In this document: positions 6,341-12,746 of the stretch, in pieces
How the letters are laid out: each line of letters starts with the position of its first letter
How positions within the stretch are numbered: position 1 is the stretch's first letter
NCBI GenBank assembly: GCA_035517615.1
Contig: DATIYM010000052.1
Location: 1-30,054, forward strand
DNA: 30,054 nt
Origin: AG25 sp035517615
Lineage (GTDB): Bacteria; Gemmatimonadota; Gemmatimonadetes; Gemmatimonadales; GWC2-71-9
Direction: 5' to 3'
Translations under genes and position numbers: made by a program
The notes under the pieces: model-generated
Databases searched by the model: none
Told to the model about the DNA's origin: nothing
What the model saw: the letters and a program-made list of their open reading frames with translations, nothing else

Positions 6341-6773
6341 CACGCGCCGAACGAGGGAAGGGTTTCGGACCTCGCGTCCAAGCCACGCCTCAAAGGCGAG
6401 TCCGAGCGGAAATTCCGGGGAGGCCGCCGACGCAAACAAGGGCTCAGGCGGCCGACGATCCGGGAGCTGCTCTCCGGCTCGGATCGATGGAGCCAGTCGC
6501 GTGTTCCATCCACGCCGAAGTGGTGCCTCGGCGTGCAGTGCGGAAGGTCGGTCCGCGACCCGATCTGACCCGTAGCACTCATACTGGTGAACCTTGTGGC
6601 CTGGCCAGGCTGCATGGGGATGGAAGCCGGAGCTCCTGTTCGCCCTACCGAGCGACGCATCAGTCAACCGGCGGCGGCAGGATGAAGAACGGAGGGAGCA
6701 ATCCCCCGGCTCCGGGTAGCCGGTATGCAGAGCCCCCGAGCGGCCCTTGCGCCGCCTCGGGGGCTTTGGTTTT
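6341..6773 (+). ncRNA. Candidate structured non-coding RNA, about 430 nt, class not recognised
   Basis: The 627 bases between 6158 and 6786 have no convincing ORF but hold a promoter, a dense run of hairpins and a terminator on the plus strand. Stems that I can pair are 6386-6390/6394-6398, 6407-6410/6414-6417, 6422-6428/6447-6453, 6457-6462/6480-6485 (with an inner 6463-6466/6472-6475), 6486-6491/6505-6510, 6511-6518/6528-6535, 6540-6544/6552-6556, 6599-6602/6607-6610 and 6706-6711/6718-6723. I looked for the conserved cores of RNase P RNA (GAGGAAAGTCC, ACAGAA), tmRNA (tRNA-like ends, a tag ending in ALAA) and SRP RNA (GGAAGG with GCAG) on both strands and found none. The size and isolation fit a stand-alone RNA rather than a riboswitch, because the next gene is on the other strand. 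Exact ends are estimates from the promoter and terminator. Confidence 0.6.
6732..6773 (+). terminator. Strong rho-independent terminator of the candidate RNA
   Basis: GCCCCCGAG-CGGC (6732-6744) pairs with GCCG-CTCGGGGGC (6751-6764, one bulged base at 6755) around a six-base loop, followed by TTTGGTTTT. It ends 13 bases before the convergent M48 protease gene. Confidence 0.88.
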
Positions 6774-6785
6774 CCCGCTCAAACA

Positions 6786-7808
6786 TCAGCTCGCGATTCC
6801 GCTTTCCTTTTTCAACTGCGCGTATCCCATGCCTTTCAGGATCGCGATGCGCTTGTTCATCGGGGGGTGCGTCGCGAGCACATCGGCTAGAAATCCTTCG
6901 TGCGCCGTCACGCGCCTGCCAAGCGGGTCCGCGATGCACATATGGGCGGTCCCCCCGGTAATATGCGTCGTGGGTTGGTCCGCCGCTTCGATCTTTTGAA
7001 GCGCGCTCGCGAGCGCCAGCGGATTGCGCGTGAACTGCGCTCCCATCGCATCCGCCAGATACTCACGCTTGCGGCTCACCCCCAGTGCGAGCAGCTGGGT
7101 GATGATGGGGGCGAGAGCCCAGGACACGAGCCAGAGCACGATGAGGACAATGACGAGCGGGCCAAGATCGCCCTTCCGCGATCGGGTGTCCGCCGAACTC
7201 CGTCCGGGAAGAAAGTAGCGTGTGCCATCGCGCATGAGCAAAACCGCTCCGACCAGCGCGGCAAGCATGGTCATCAATCGCACATCCAGATTCTTGATGT
7301 GACCCAGCTCGTGGCCAATGACCGCCTGCAACTCGTCTCGATTGCAGAGGTCGAGTAACCCCTGAGTGACCGCGACGTGCGAGGCCCGCGGGTCCGTTCC
7401 GGTCGCAAACGCATTGGGATCCCGGTCGGGGACGATCCAGATGCGCGGACGCGGCACGCCGGCCGCAATCGCCATTTCCTCGACGACGTTCACGAGCTGC
7501 CGCTGTTTGTCGTCCGCCGGCTCGCCAAGCTCCTGCGCATCGGTGGCCCACAGCACCTTTTCCGGCCCGGTTTGGTACGCGTAGGCCGCCACGACGGCCC
7601 CCACCGCGCACATCAAGATGCCGAACCACCAGACATGGTGTTGCGCCGGTGGAGGTGCGTGCGCCGTGTAGAGCGCGTAAATCAAGTCGCCCCCGAAGCC
7701 GAGCCACGCGAAGAACAGCACAAAACCCGTGATCAACCACACGGTTCGCCGGCGGTTCAGCTCCTGCTGCTGAAAGAGATTGAGCGACGTCTCGTCCGTG
7801 CCGCTCAC
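6786..7808 (-). CDS. htpX: M48 family membrane zinc metalloprotease, HtpX-like
   Basis: 340 residues from a GTG at 7808. The HExxH zinc motif is HELGH at 166-170 and the third ligand is probably Glu249 in SRKREYLAD. Transmembrane segments lie at about 22-46, 58-78, 178-194 and 217-242, the HtpX pattern, so the active site should face the cytoplasm. The family degrades damaged membrane proteins alongside FtsH. The MCIADPL and THPPMNKRI segments near the C-terminus are also typical. The start codon follows the lemA stop codon with no gap, so the two are translationally linked, a pairing common in bacteria. The gene is at the family's upper length. The HtpX name is by family; the protein may be a paralogue of the housekeeping copy. 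Confidence 0.92.
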   Translation of the reverse strand: MSGTDETSLNLFQQQELNRRRTVWLITGFVLFFAWLGFGGDLIYALYTAHAPPPAQHHVWWFGILMCAVGAVVAAYAYQTGPEKVLWATDAQELGEPADDKQRQLVNVVEEMAIAAGVPRPRIWIVPDRDPNAFATGTDPRASHVAVTQGLLDLCNRDELQAVIGHELGHIKNLDVRLMTMLAALVGAVLLMRDGTRYFLPGRSSADTRSRKGDLGPLVIVLIVLWLVSWALAPIITQLLALGVSRKREYLADAMGAQFTRNPLALASALQKIEAADQPTTHITGGTAHMCIADPLGRRVTAHEGFLADVLATHPPMNKRIAILKGMGYAQLKKESGIAS

Positions 7809-8390
7809 CTATTTCGGCTTGGAGGTAAGATTGACGACCGGTACGTCGCGATCGGCGCGATCTTCGATTTCCCAGAGATCCGCGCGTTCGGCGCGCGCGA
7901 ATCCCGCGACGAGCGATGCCGGAAACTGCTGCTGGCGGGTGTTGTACAGCGTGGCCGTGTCGTTGTAGAGCTGGCGGGCAAACGCCACCTTGTTCTCGGT
8001 CGTCGTCAACTCTTCCTGCAGCTGCGCCACGTTCGCCGTCGCCTTGAGCTGCGGGTACTGCTCCACAACTGCCATGAACCGGGTCAGCGCGCCGGACAGC
8101 GCGTTCTCTGCCTGGCTGATCTGCTTGACCGCGTCGGGGCTCGCGGCGCTCACCTTGACCGCCTGGTTCCGGGCTTGAATCACGGCCTCGAGCGTGTCGC
8201 GCTCGAAATCCATGGCTCCTCGCACGGCATTCACGAGGTTCGGAATCAAATCGTGCCGTCGCTTGAGCTGCACGTCAATTTGTTTGAACGCGTTGAGCGT
8301 ATCGTTCTTGAGCGATACCAAACCGTTGTACGCCATCACCATCCAGAGAACGATCGCGCCGACGACGAGCAAGAGGATCCAGGACGGCAT
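7809..8390 (-). CDS. lemA: LemA family membrane protein
   Basis: 193 residues, the normal family length. One N-terminal membrane helix (residues about 3-20, ILLLVVGAIVLWMVMAYNG) is followed by the LemA signature NDTLNAFKQIDVQLKRRHDLIPNLV and a helical bundle with QEELTTTENKVAFARQLYND. The topology is a short outside tail and a helical domain. The function of LemA is unsettled; it is repeatedly found next to M48 proteases, as here. A GGAG Shine-Dalgarno sequence lies about six bases before the ATG at 8390. The gene starts 32 bases after the stop codon of the MerR-type regulator and joins directly to the protease, so I read regulator-lemA-protease as one transcript. Confidence 0.95.
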   Translation of the reverse strand: MPSWILLLVVGAIVLWMVMAYNGLVSLKNDTLNAFKQIDVQLKRRHDLIPNLVNAVRGAMDFERDTLEAVIQARNQAVKVSAASPDAVKQISQAENALSGALTRFMAVVEQYPQLKATANVAQLQEELTTTENKVAFARQLYNDTATLYNTRQQQFPASLVAGFARAERADLWEIEDRADRDVPVVNLTSKPK

Positions 8391-8422
8391 CGGTCACTCC
8401 GGGTTGGGGTCGTGGAAGGAAA

Positions 8423-9031
8423 TCAGGGCGAGGCCGCGGTGGGAAGAAGTCGGTTGATCGCGTCGCGAAACGCCGCCGCGATCGCCTGGTCGTTCGGGCC
8501 CACCCGGGCAAGCGGATGCGCGGCGTCCACGTGCAGCTCCACGCCGCGCCCGAGAGGGATGCGGCGCCAGGTCGTGGGCTCGGCCGTATCGCGCACCGCA
8601 TCGCGGGCCAGCCAGGCGGTGAGCGCCCGGCCCGACCGCCCGCGCGGAGGGCCTCCCGGACTGCGCAGAGGCAGGCGATCGGGAGAAAGCAGCGAGCTGC
8701 CGAGCACCTGCGCCGCACGCCGCTCGAGCACGTCGCCGGTCTGATCTTGCATGTCCTTCGTAATCTGCGCGAGCGTCGCGCCTTCCATCTGGCGCAGCTT
8801 GATGCACAGCAGCTGGAGAAAGTGCCGGTAGGAGTACGTTGCCGCCGTGCCGCGGCCCTCAGGCGGGCTCACGAGTCCGCGCGTCACATAGAAGCGGATC
8901 GTGCGCTCACTCGGCTGAGCCCGCGCGGCGGCGTTGATCGGGGTGATGGCGGACGCGTCGAGGATTGCTCCCACCAGGGCCGCCAGGTCGCGCAGATTCC
9001 ACGGGGCCAGGCTGCGGTACTCTCGCAGCAC
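8423..9031 (-). CDS. MerR-type HTH transcriptional regulator
   Basis: 202 residues from a GTG at 9031. A winged-helix core at about 40-95 has the MerR pattern SERTIRFYVTRGLVSPPEGR followed by a Tyr-Ser-Tyr-Arg-His wing and the helix FLQLLCIKLRQMEGATLAQI. The C-terminal half is Arg/Pro-rich with no recognised ligand domain and no conserved metal cysteines. An N-terminal stretch of about 40 residues precedes the HTH, longer than usual for MerR, so the start may be downstream. The family bends promoter DNA with an abnormally long spacer. It is placed 37 bases after the stand-alone receiver and 32 bases before lemA on the same strand, so it is likely to regulate the lemA-protease pair in response to an unknown signal. 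Confidence 0.78.
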   Translation of the reverse strand: MLREYRSLAPWNLRDLAALVGAILDASAITPINAAARAQPSERTIRFYVTRGLVSPPEGRGTAATYSYRHFLQLLCIKLRQMEGATLAQITKDMQDQTGDVLERRAAQVLGSSLLSPDRLPLRSPGGPPRGRSGRALTAWLARDAVRDTAEPTTWRRIPLGRGVELHVDAAHPLARVGPNDQAIAAAFRDAINRLLPTAASP

Positions 9032-9068
9032 ATGCAGGGGATCCGTCGCGGGCGCGCCGGATACGCGT

Positions 9069-9545
9069 TCAAGCGTTGCCAGTTTCCCGCTCCCGAATTT
9101 GCCACAGGTCGAACAGCCAGCGGCTAATTTCCCGCAAGTCGAATGGCTTCCGCAGCAGCGTGCAGTGATGCTGTTCGAGCCACGCCCGAACCTCGGCCGC
9201 GTCCGCGTCGCCTGTCATGATCGCGACACGTCCTTCAAACGCCGGCCACTCGTGCACGATCGTGAGATACAACGCGAGGCCGGACATGGTCGGAAGCTGG
9301 ATATCGAGCAACACGGCGTCGATCATTTCCGACTGGAGCAGCGAGCAGGCACCTTCGGCACTCCCGGTGCTCAACACGCGGTACCCCTCTCGCTGCAGTG
9401 CCCGCTCGAGCACCCGACGCAACGATGCTTCGTCGTCGATTATCAGAATGGTGCGATCGGACGGCGTCCCGCCCGACGGCTCGTGGGCGGAGGGCTCCGG
9501 CCCGAAATCCCGGCGCGGAATGGCGCGCTCCCCGTGATCGGTCAC
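9069..9545 (-). CDS. Stand-alone response regulator receiver protein
   Basis: 158 residues. The start is the GTG at 9545, which overlaps the stop codon of the AraC-type gene (GTGA). A longer frame upstream is the shadow of that gene. After a roughly 30-residue Pro/Gly-rich tail, the CheY-like domain starts at TILIIDDEASLRRVL with acidic residues Asp37 and Asp38. The phosphoacceptor is Asp81 in VLLDIQLP, Thr111 lies in IMTGD, and Lys133 is in LLRKPF, so it should be phosphorylatable. There is no output domain. Its partner kinase is not in the window. The overlap with the AraC-type regulator, whose own receiver is degenerate, suggests that the pair works together. Confidence 0.9.
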   Translation of the reverse strand: MTDHGERAIPRRDFGPEPSAHEPSGGTPSDRTILIIDDEASLRRVLERALQREGYRVLSTGSAEGACSLLQSEMIDAVLLDIQLPTMSGLALYLTIVHEWPAFEGRVAIMTGDADAAEVRAWLEQHHCTLLRKPFDLREISRWLFDLWQIRERETGNA

Positions 9546-10342
9546 GATGCGGCTGGAGCGATGGCGTTGTCTCGCGGCAGAAACCGCTGCACCGCCCGCG
9601 CGAGCGCCACCTCCGGGGTAAGCGACAGCCGCATCTCGCCCGCTGTGAGGCCGAGGTACGTGCGCGCGTGCTGTTGCAGCGTTTTTACTTGTGCGTAGCC
9701 CAGTCGCTGGGCAACGTCCTCGACGGTGAAGCCAGGGTCCTGAAGCAGCCGGTGTGCGTACAGCACCCGGGCTACCGCGAGAAAGTGCTTGGGACTGGGG
9801 AGGCCCAGGCGCATGAACCACCGCTCGCAGGTGCGCCGGTCCACCCGGGCCCGTTCGGCGATTTGTCCGACCGTCTGCACCTCATCCGGGGCTTCGAGCG
9901 CCTCCTCGAGCACCCAGCGCAGCTCGCTCGGCAGGGGCACGAGCGCGCCCGAGAGCTGCTCGAGAAAGAGTTGCGATGCGGTTTTCGCTTCCTCCGACCC
10001 GAGCACTTCCTGAAGTCGCACCGGATGGTCATCATAGCGTGCGAATACCACATGACGGATGCCACGCTCGCCCAGCGCCAACATCACGGCAGCCGTCCCG
10101 GGCGAAAGAGTCGTATAGAGAATGAGTGGCAGGGAAGGAAACAGAACTCGCAGCCGCTCGATTTCCCGCGAGCTCGGGGCTCCCCCGAGGAGGGGGTCGA
10201 CGACCGCCAACTCCACCGGGCGACTCCGAATCGTGGCCAGAGCCTCGCCCCAAGTCAGCGCCCGCACGATGCTGAAGCGTTCCGGAGCCGCGCGGCGCAG
10301 CTTCTGGAGCTGGACATCCGGAACAGCGCCAAGAATCAGCAT
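9542..10342 (-). CDS. AraC-type regulator with a degenerate receiver-like N-terminal domain
   Basis: 266 residues. The C-terminal part (about 155-240) has two helix-turn-helix units of the AraC/XylS family, the second being FTVEDVAQRLGYAQVKTLQQ. The N-terminal part (1-125) has the alternating alpha/beta pattern of a receiver, with Asp49 in LAVVDPLLGG, but the acidic pair near the N-terminus is missing and the expected Lys near residue 102 is absent (VVFARYDD). It is probably a pseudo-receiver that cannot be phosphorylated normally. Just upstream of its ATG there are two 17-base direct repeats with 21-base spacing, the geometry of AraC-family half-sites, which suggests self-regulation. It is first in a minus-strand run with the receiver, MerR, lemA and protease genes. 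Confidence 0.82.
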   Translation of the reverse strand: MLILGAVPDVQLQKLRRAAPERFSIVRALTWGEALATIRSRPVELAVVDPLLGGAPSSREIERLRVLFPSLPLILYTTLSPGTAAVMLALGERGIRHVVFARYDDHPVRLQEVLGSEEAKTASQLFLEQLSGALVPLPSELRWVLEEALEAPDEVQTVGQIAERARVDRRTCERWFMRLGLPSPKHFLAVARVLYAHRLLQDPGFTVEDVAQRLGYAQVKTLQQHARTYLGLTAGEMRLSLTPEVALARAVQRFLPRDNAIAPAAS

Positions 10343-10345
10343 AAA

Positions 10346-10383
10346 TGTCGCAAAATCACCCCTCGGTGCCGCAAAAACGCCCT
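10346..10383. promoter_or_regulatory. Two direct repeats with 21-base spacing, candidate AraC-type operator
   Basis: TGTCGCAAAATCACCCC (10346-10362) and TGCCGCAAAAACGCCCT (10367-10383) match at 13 of 17 positions and repeat every 21 bases, two helical turns. They lie immediately before the ATG of the AraC-type gene and about 78-115 bases before the divergent small lipoprotein gene. Confidence 0.45.
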
Positions 10384-10460
10384 AAAAAGGAAACCCCAGG
10401 CGGTCCAAGTTTGGGCGGGCTACCGTCCCTCTAACCAAGTCTTGCAACCGGAGGTCTCAA

Positions 10461-10607
10461 ATGTCACGCGCCCTACGTCACCTCGCTGCGCTCGTTCTGT
10501 TCGCCTTTGCTATCTCCACCGCGGCCTGCGCTGCTTCAGCCACTGGTCCGCGTCCATCCGTCAGCATGGGCCAGTGCGATGTAACGAACTCGAACACCTG
10601 TCGCTAA
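10461..10607 (+). CDS. Small lipoprotein of 48 residues
   Basis: A short ORF with a strong Shine-Dalgarno sequence (CCGGAGG, seven bases before the ATG at 10461). The first 22 residues form a lipoprotein signal peptide, with basic residues followed by LAALVLFAFAISTAAC, and the lipobox ends at Cys23. The mature peptide would be only 26 residues, AASATGPRPSVSMGQCDVTN and a short tail ending in CR. It contains two cysteines that could form a loop. I do not recognise it. It is divergent from the AraC-type gene and convergent with the TPR gene. Possible roles are a small envelope lipoprotein, a colony- or signalling-type peptide, or an entericidin-like peptide; none is shown by sequence. The start, ribosome site and signal peptide together make a real gene likely. 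Confidence 0.75.
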   Translation: MSRALRHLAALVLFAFAISTAACAASATGPRPSVSMGQCDVTNSNTCR

Positions 10608-10622
10608 GACCTGTCCGCTCGA

Positions 10623-10661
10623 GCGCCTGAATCGAGCCTGTTGAAAGGCTCGTTCGGGCGC
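10623..10661. terminator. Long hairpin between convergent genes
   Basis: GCGCC, GAA and CGAGCC (10623-10638) pair with GGCTCG, TTC and GGCGC (10647-10661) around an eight-base loop, with one bulge and one T-G pair, for about 15 pairs. It fills the gap between the lipoprotein stop codon and the TPR gene's stop codon. No T-run follows on either strand, so it may stop transcription weakly or protect RNA ends. Confidence 0.5.
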
Positions 10662-10663
10662 GG

Positions 10664-11935
10664 TCAGGCCGGTTCGGGAATGAGCTGCGCGAGTGACGCC
10701 GACACCTCGCGCAGTTCCTCGCTGTCCACCAAGGTCTGATCCTCTTCGAACGCGGTCCCGACCGCAGCCTGTTCGCAGGCCGGGAGTCCGGCCTTGATGC
10801 GTTCGACCGTAAAAACCAGTGCGTTTAGCCCGGCCTTCTCTGCGATTTCGAGGCTCTTTTCCAGAGACGCCGCGGCACGGCGGAACAATCCGAACCGCGC
10901 CTCGCCGATACCCACCTTGAGGTAGTAGTCCGCGAGGATGTTCGGCGGCATGTTCTGCTTGATCTCTTCGCAGCGGCTGCGCCAGCGCTCGAACCCAAAC
11001 CGGTCACGCTCATAGGAAGCGCAGTGCATCAATTCCACTTGGGCGTTCGCAAGAGCGTCTCGGGATTTTGCGCGCCGCACGACATCCTGCAAGGCTCTGC
11101 GCGCGGCCGTCGAGTCGCCGAGCATCAAGAGCATGAGGCCCACGTCGGCCAGGGCACGAACCTGCGACTCGCGTTCTTCATACAGCTCGAAGGCGTTCCA
11201 CAGATGCTTCAACGCCAGGTCAGGCGATCCGCGATACTGGAGTACGGCGCCCAAGCCGTGCTCCGCTCGGGCTTCGGCCTCTCGCAACCCCGCCTTGTGC
11301 GCGTCGCGCAGTACTTCGGTGAGCTGCCGCTCGGATTCGGGGAGATTGCCGCGCCCCAGGAACGTGTTCGCCCGTCCGATGCGACCCAGCAGCTCCGAGT
11401 ACCGGTCGTTCGCGGCGCGGGCGCGGGTGCAAGCTTCGAGATACGAAGCCTCCGCAGAATCGAACCGATTCATCTTGCGGTTGACACGGCCCTCGCGAAG
11501 ACACAGCGCCACCGCATCCGCTCGGGATAGGCGCTGTCCGGCGATGCGGCGCAGCGTGTCGAGGACGTCCAGTGCTTCCTCGAGGTAGAGCCCGTCTTCG
11601 AGGAAATGGGCGTAGGCAAAAAAGGCCGGTGTCACGAGGCTGATATCATCGCTGCGATAGGCCGCGATGGCGCTCGACACGAGCTCTCGCAGGTGCGCGC
11701 TCTCGGTCGAAGGCGCGAGACCGCGGCAAAACCGATCGGTCGCGGTCCACTGGTACTCGAACGCGTCGGGATGCGCGATGCCGCTTTCGGGACCGAGCAG
11801 GTCGATCAGGCGAAGGGCCAGAAAAGCACCCTGGCCCAACCGCGAGTCGCTGGCTTCGGGAGAGCGAGCAGCGGAAACCCGCCGCAGGAAGACTGCGTGC
11901 GGAAGTGTATGCAGTTCGGCGCTTACCGGCGGCAT
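10664..11935 (-). CDS. Tetratricopeptide repeat (TPR) protein
   Basis: 423 residues from the ATG at 11935, chosen because GGAGGAG lies just upstream; the open frame continues much further 5' but with shadow-like sequence. No signal peptide. The N-terminal 130 residues are helical without a clear family. From about residue 130 on there are at least six TPR-like helix pairs, such as SAEASYLEACTRARAANDRY, LPESERQLTEVLRDAHKAGL and FRRAAASLEKSLEIAEKAG. The repeats form a superhelix that binds peptides or proteins. There is no visible DNA-binding or enzyme domain. The protein may be a scaffold or, as in RRNPP-type sensors, a peptide receptor; the small lipoprotein facing it makes the second worth testing but does not show it. 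Confidence 0.85.
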   Translation of the reverse strand: MPPVSAELHTLPHAVFLRRVSAARSPEASDSRLGQGAFLALRLIDLLGPESGIAHPDAFEYQWTATDRFCRGLAPSTESAHLRELVSSAIAAYRSDDISLVTPAFFAYAHFLEDGLYLEEALDVLDTLRRIAGQRLSRADAVALCLREGRVNRKMNRFDSAEASYLEACTRARAANDRYSELLGRIGRANTFLGRGNLPESERQLTEVLRDAHKAGLREAEARAEHGLGAVLQYRGSPDLALKHLWNAFELYEERESQVRALADVGLMLLMLGDSTAARRALQDVVRRAKSRDALANAQVELMHCASYERDRFGFERWRSRCEEIKQNMPPNILADYYLKVGIGEARFGLFRRAAASLEKSLEIAEKAGLNALVFTVERIKAGLPACEQAAVGTAFEEDQTLVDSEELREVSASLAQLIPEPA

Positions 11936-12133
11936 TGAGAGTTTGCTCCTCCCCCCGAAAACGTCAGACTGCCGCGATGTTTGCAGCCCCCATGCCCCTG
12001 TGCAACCTACAGATGCGCCACAACATAGCGTTTTCCGACCCAACCCGTTAGGCCGCAAATGTCCGCGCTTTCTGGTATTTCGCCAGCGACGTTCCGATGC
12101 CACATCCCTTGAAAAGAGGCCCACTTTGGCCCC

Positions 12134-12562
12134 GTGCGGAACGGCCATTCGCTGCTCGAGCTCGTTGTTGTGCTCACGATTGTGAGCACGGTCACCGCCC
12201 TTGTCACGCCAAAAGCCGCTGCGTGGCTCGACTGGATCGCGGTTGAACGCGCGGCGCAAGACTTCATCAGTGCGGTTGCGGTCACGCGTCATCGGGCGGT
12301 GCTCTCCGGATTGCGCACCCAGCTCGACATTGCACGCGACTCGTTGCGGTTCTACGAGCTGAGCGACACCGGGTGGGTCGCGGGTGGTGGCTGGGTCGGA
12401 CCGGGGCAGTTCGGGGTCGCTGTCACCGTTTCAAATCCAACCCTGGCCTTCGACCCGCTCGGGCTGGCGGTGGGGCCATCGAATACCAGGGTTGTCCTCG
12501 AGCGAGGGTTGCAAGTCGCAACAATTACCACCTCGCGCCTAGGCCGCCTCAAGCGCTGGTAA
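12134..12562 (+). CDS. Type II/IV pseudopilin, GspH/FimT-like
   Basis: 142 residues from a GTG start. The N-terminus MRNGHSLLELVVVLTIVSTV carries the class III prepilin signal: a short basic leader, cleavage after Gly4, Glu at position +5 of the mature protein and a long hydrophobic helix. The C-terminal part is beta-rich (SLRFYELSDTGWVAGGGW, TRVVLERGLQVATITTSRLG), like GspH/FimT minor pseudopilins, which prime the pilus or secretion pseudopilus at the inner membrane. No other pilus or type II secretion gene is in the window, so it is an orphan here and its assembly machine must be elsewhere. An AGAGG site lies about 13 bases upstream. After the stop codon about 150 transcribed bases run to a strong terminator at 12711-12746. 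Confidence 0.85.
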   Translation: MRNGHSLLELVVVLTIVSTVTALVTPKAAAWLDWIAVERAAQDFISAVAVTRHRAVLSGLRTQLDIARDSLRFYELSDTGWVAGGGWVGPGQFGVAVTVSNPTLAFDPLGLAVGPSNTRVVLERGLQVATITTSRLGRLKRW

Positions 12563-12710
12563 TGCGACCCTCCGAGATGGGCGGACATCTAGTACAGGTG
12601 AGGGAACCAGCGCACCCTCTGCTTCAAACGTCGGACCCCTGTTCGGCGTAGATATGAGGAGCCACAACGGGCCGCGGTCGGAGTGTGACGGCCACTTCGC
12701 CCGGCCAGCC

Positions 12711-12746
12711 AACCCGGGGAGCTACTAGCCCCGGGTTCGGTGTTTT
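12711..12746 (+). terminator. Rho-independent terminator after the pseudopilin gene
   Basis: AACCCGGGG (12711-12719) pairs with CCCCGGGTT (12729-12737) around a nine-base loop and is followed by CGGTGTTTT on the plus strand. The loop and 3' arm overlap the last codons and stop of the minus-strand SDR gene. Confidence 0.75.

Noticed and set aside
6159..6785. RNase P RNA, tmRNA, SRP RNA or protein gene in the gap
   Set aside because: The conserved core motifs are missing on both strands, and the short frames there have no ribosome site or family. I therefore call only an unclassified RNA candidate.
7377..8744. Open frame of 455 codons on the plus strand
   Set aside because: Antisense to the M48 protease, LemA and part of the MerR-type gene, all recognisable on the minus strand; the plus-frame product has no known domain and an Arg/His-rich composition.
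9546..9821. Longer start for the receiver gene
   Set aside because: The added sequence is a shadow of the AraC-type gene, and the GTG at 9545 gives the classic GTGA overlap.
11936..12292. Longer start for the TPR gene
   Set aside because: The 119 extra codons are Arg-rich and overlap the pseudopilin gene on the other strand; GGAGGAG before the ATG at 11935 fixes the start.
12563..12652. 29-codon ORF beginning at the pseudopilin stop codon
   Set aside because: It has no ribosome site of its own and no recognisable sequence, and such a short frame is expected by chance.
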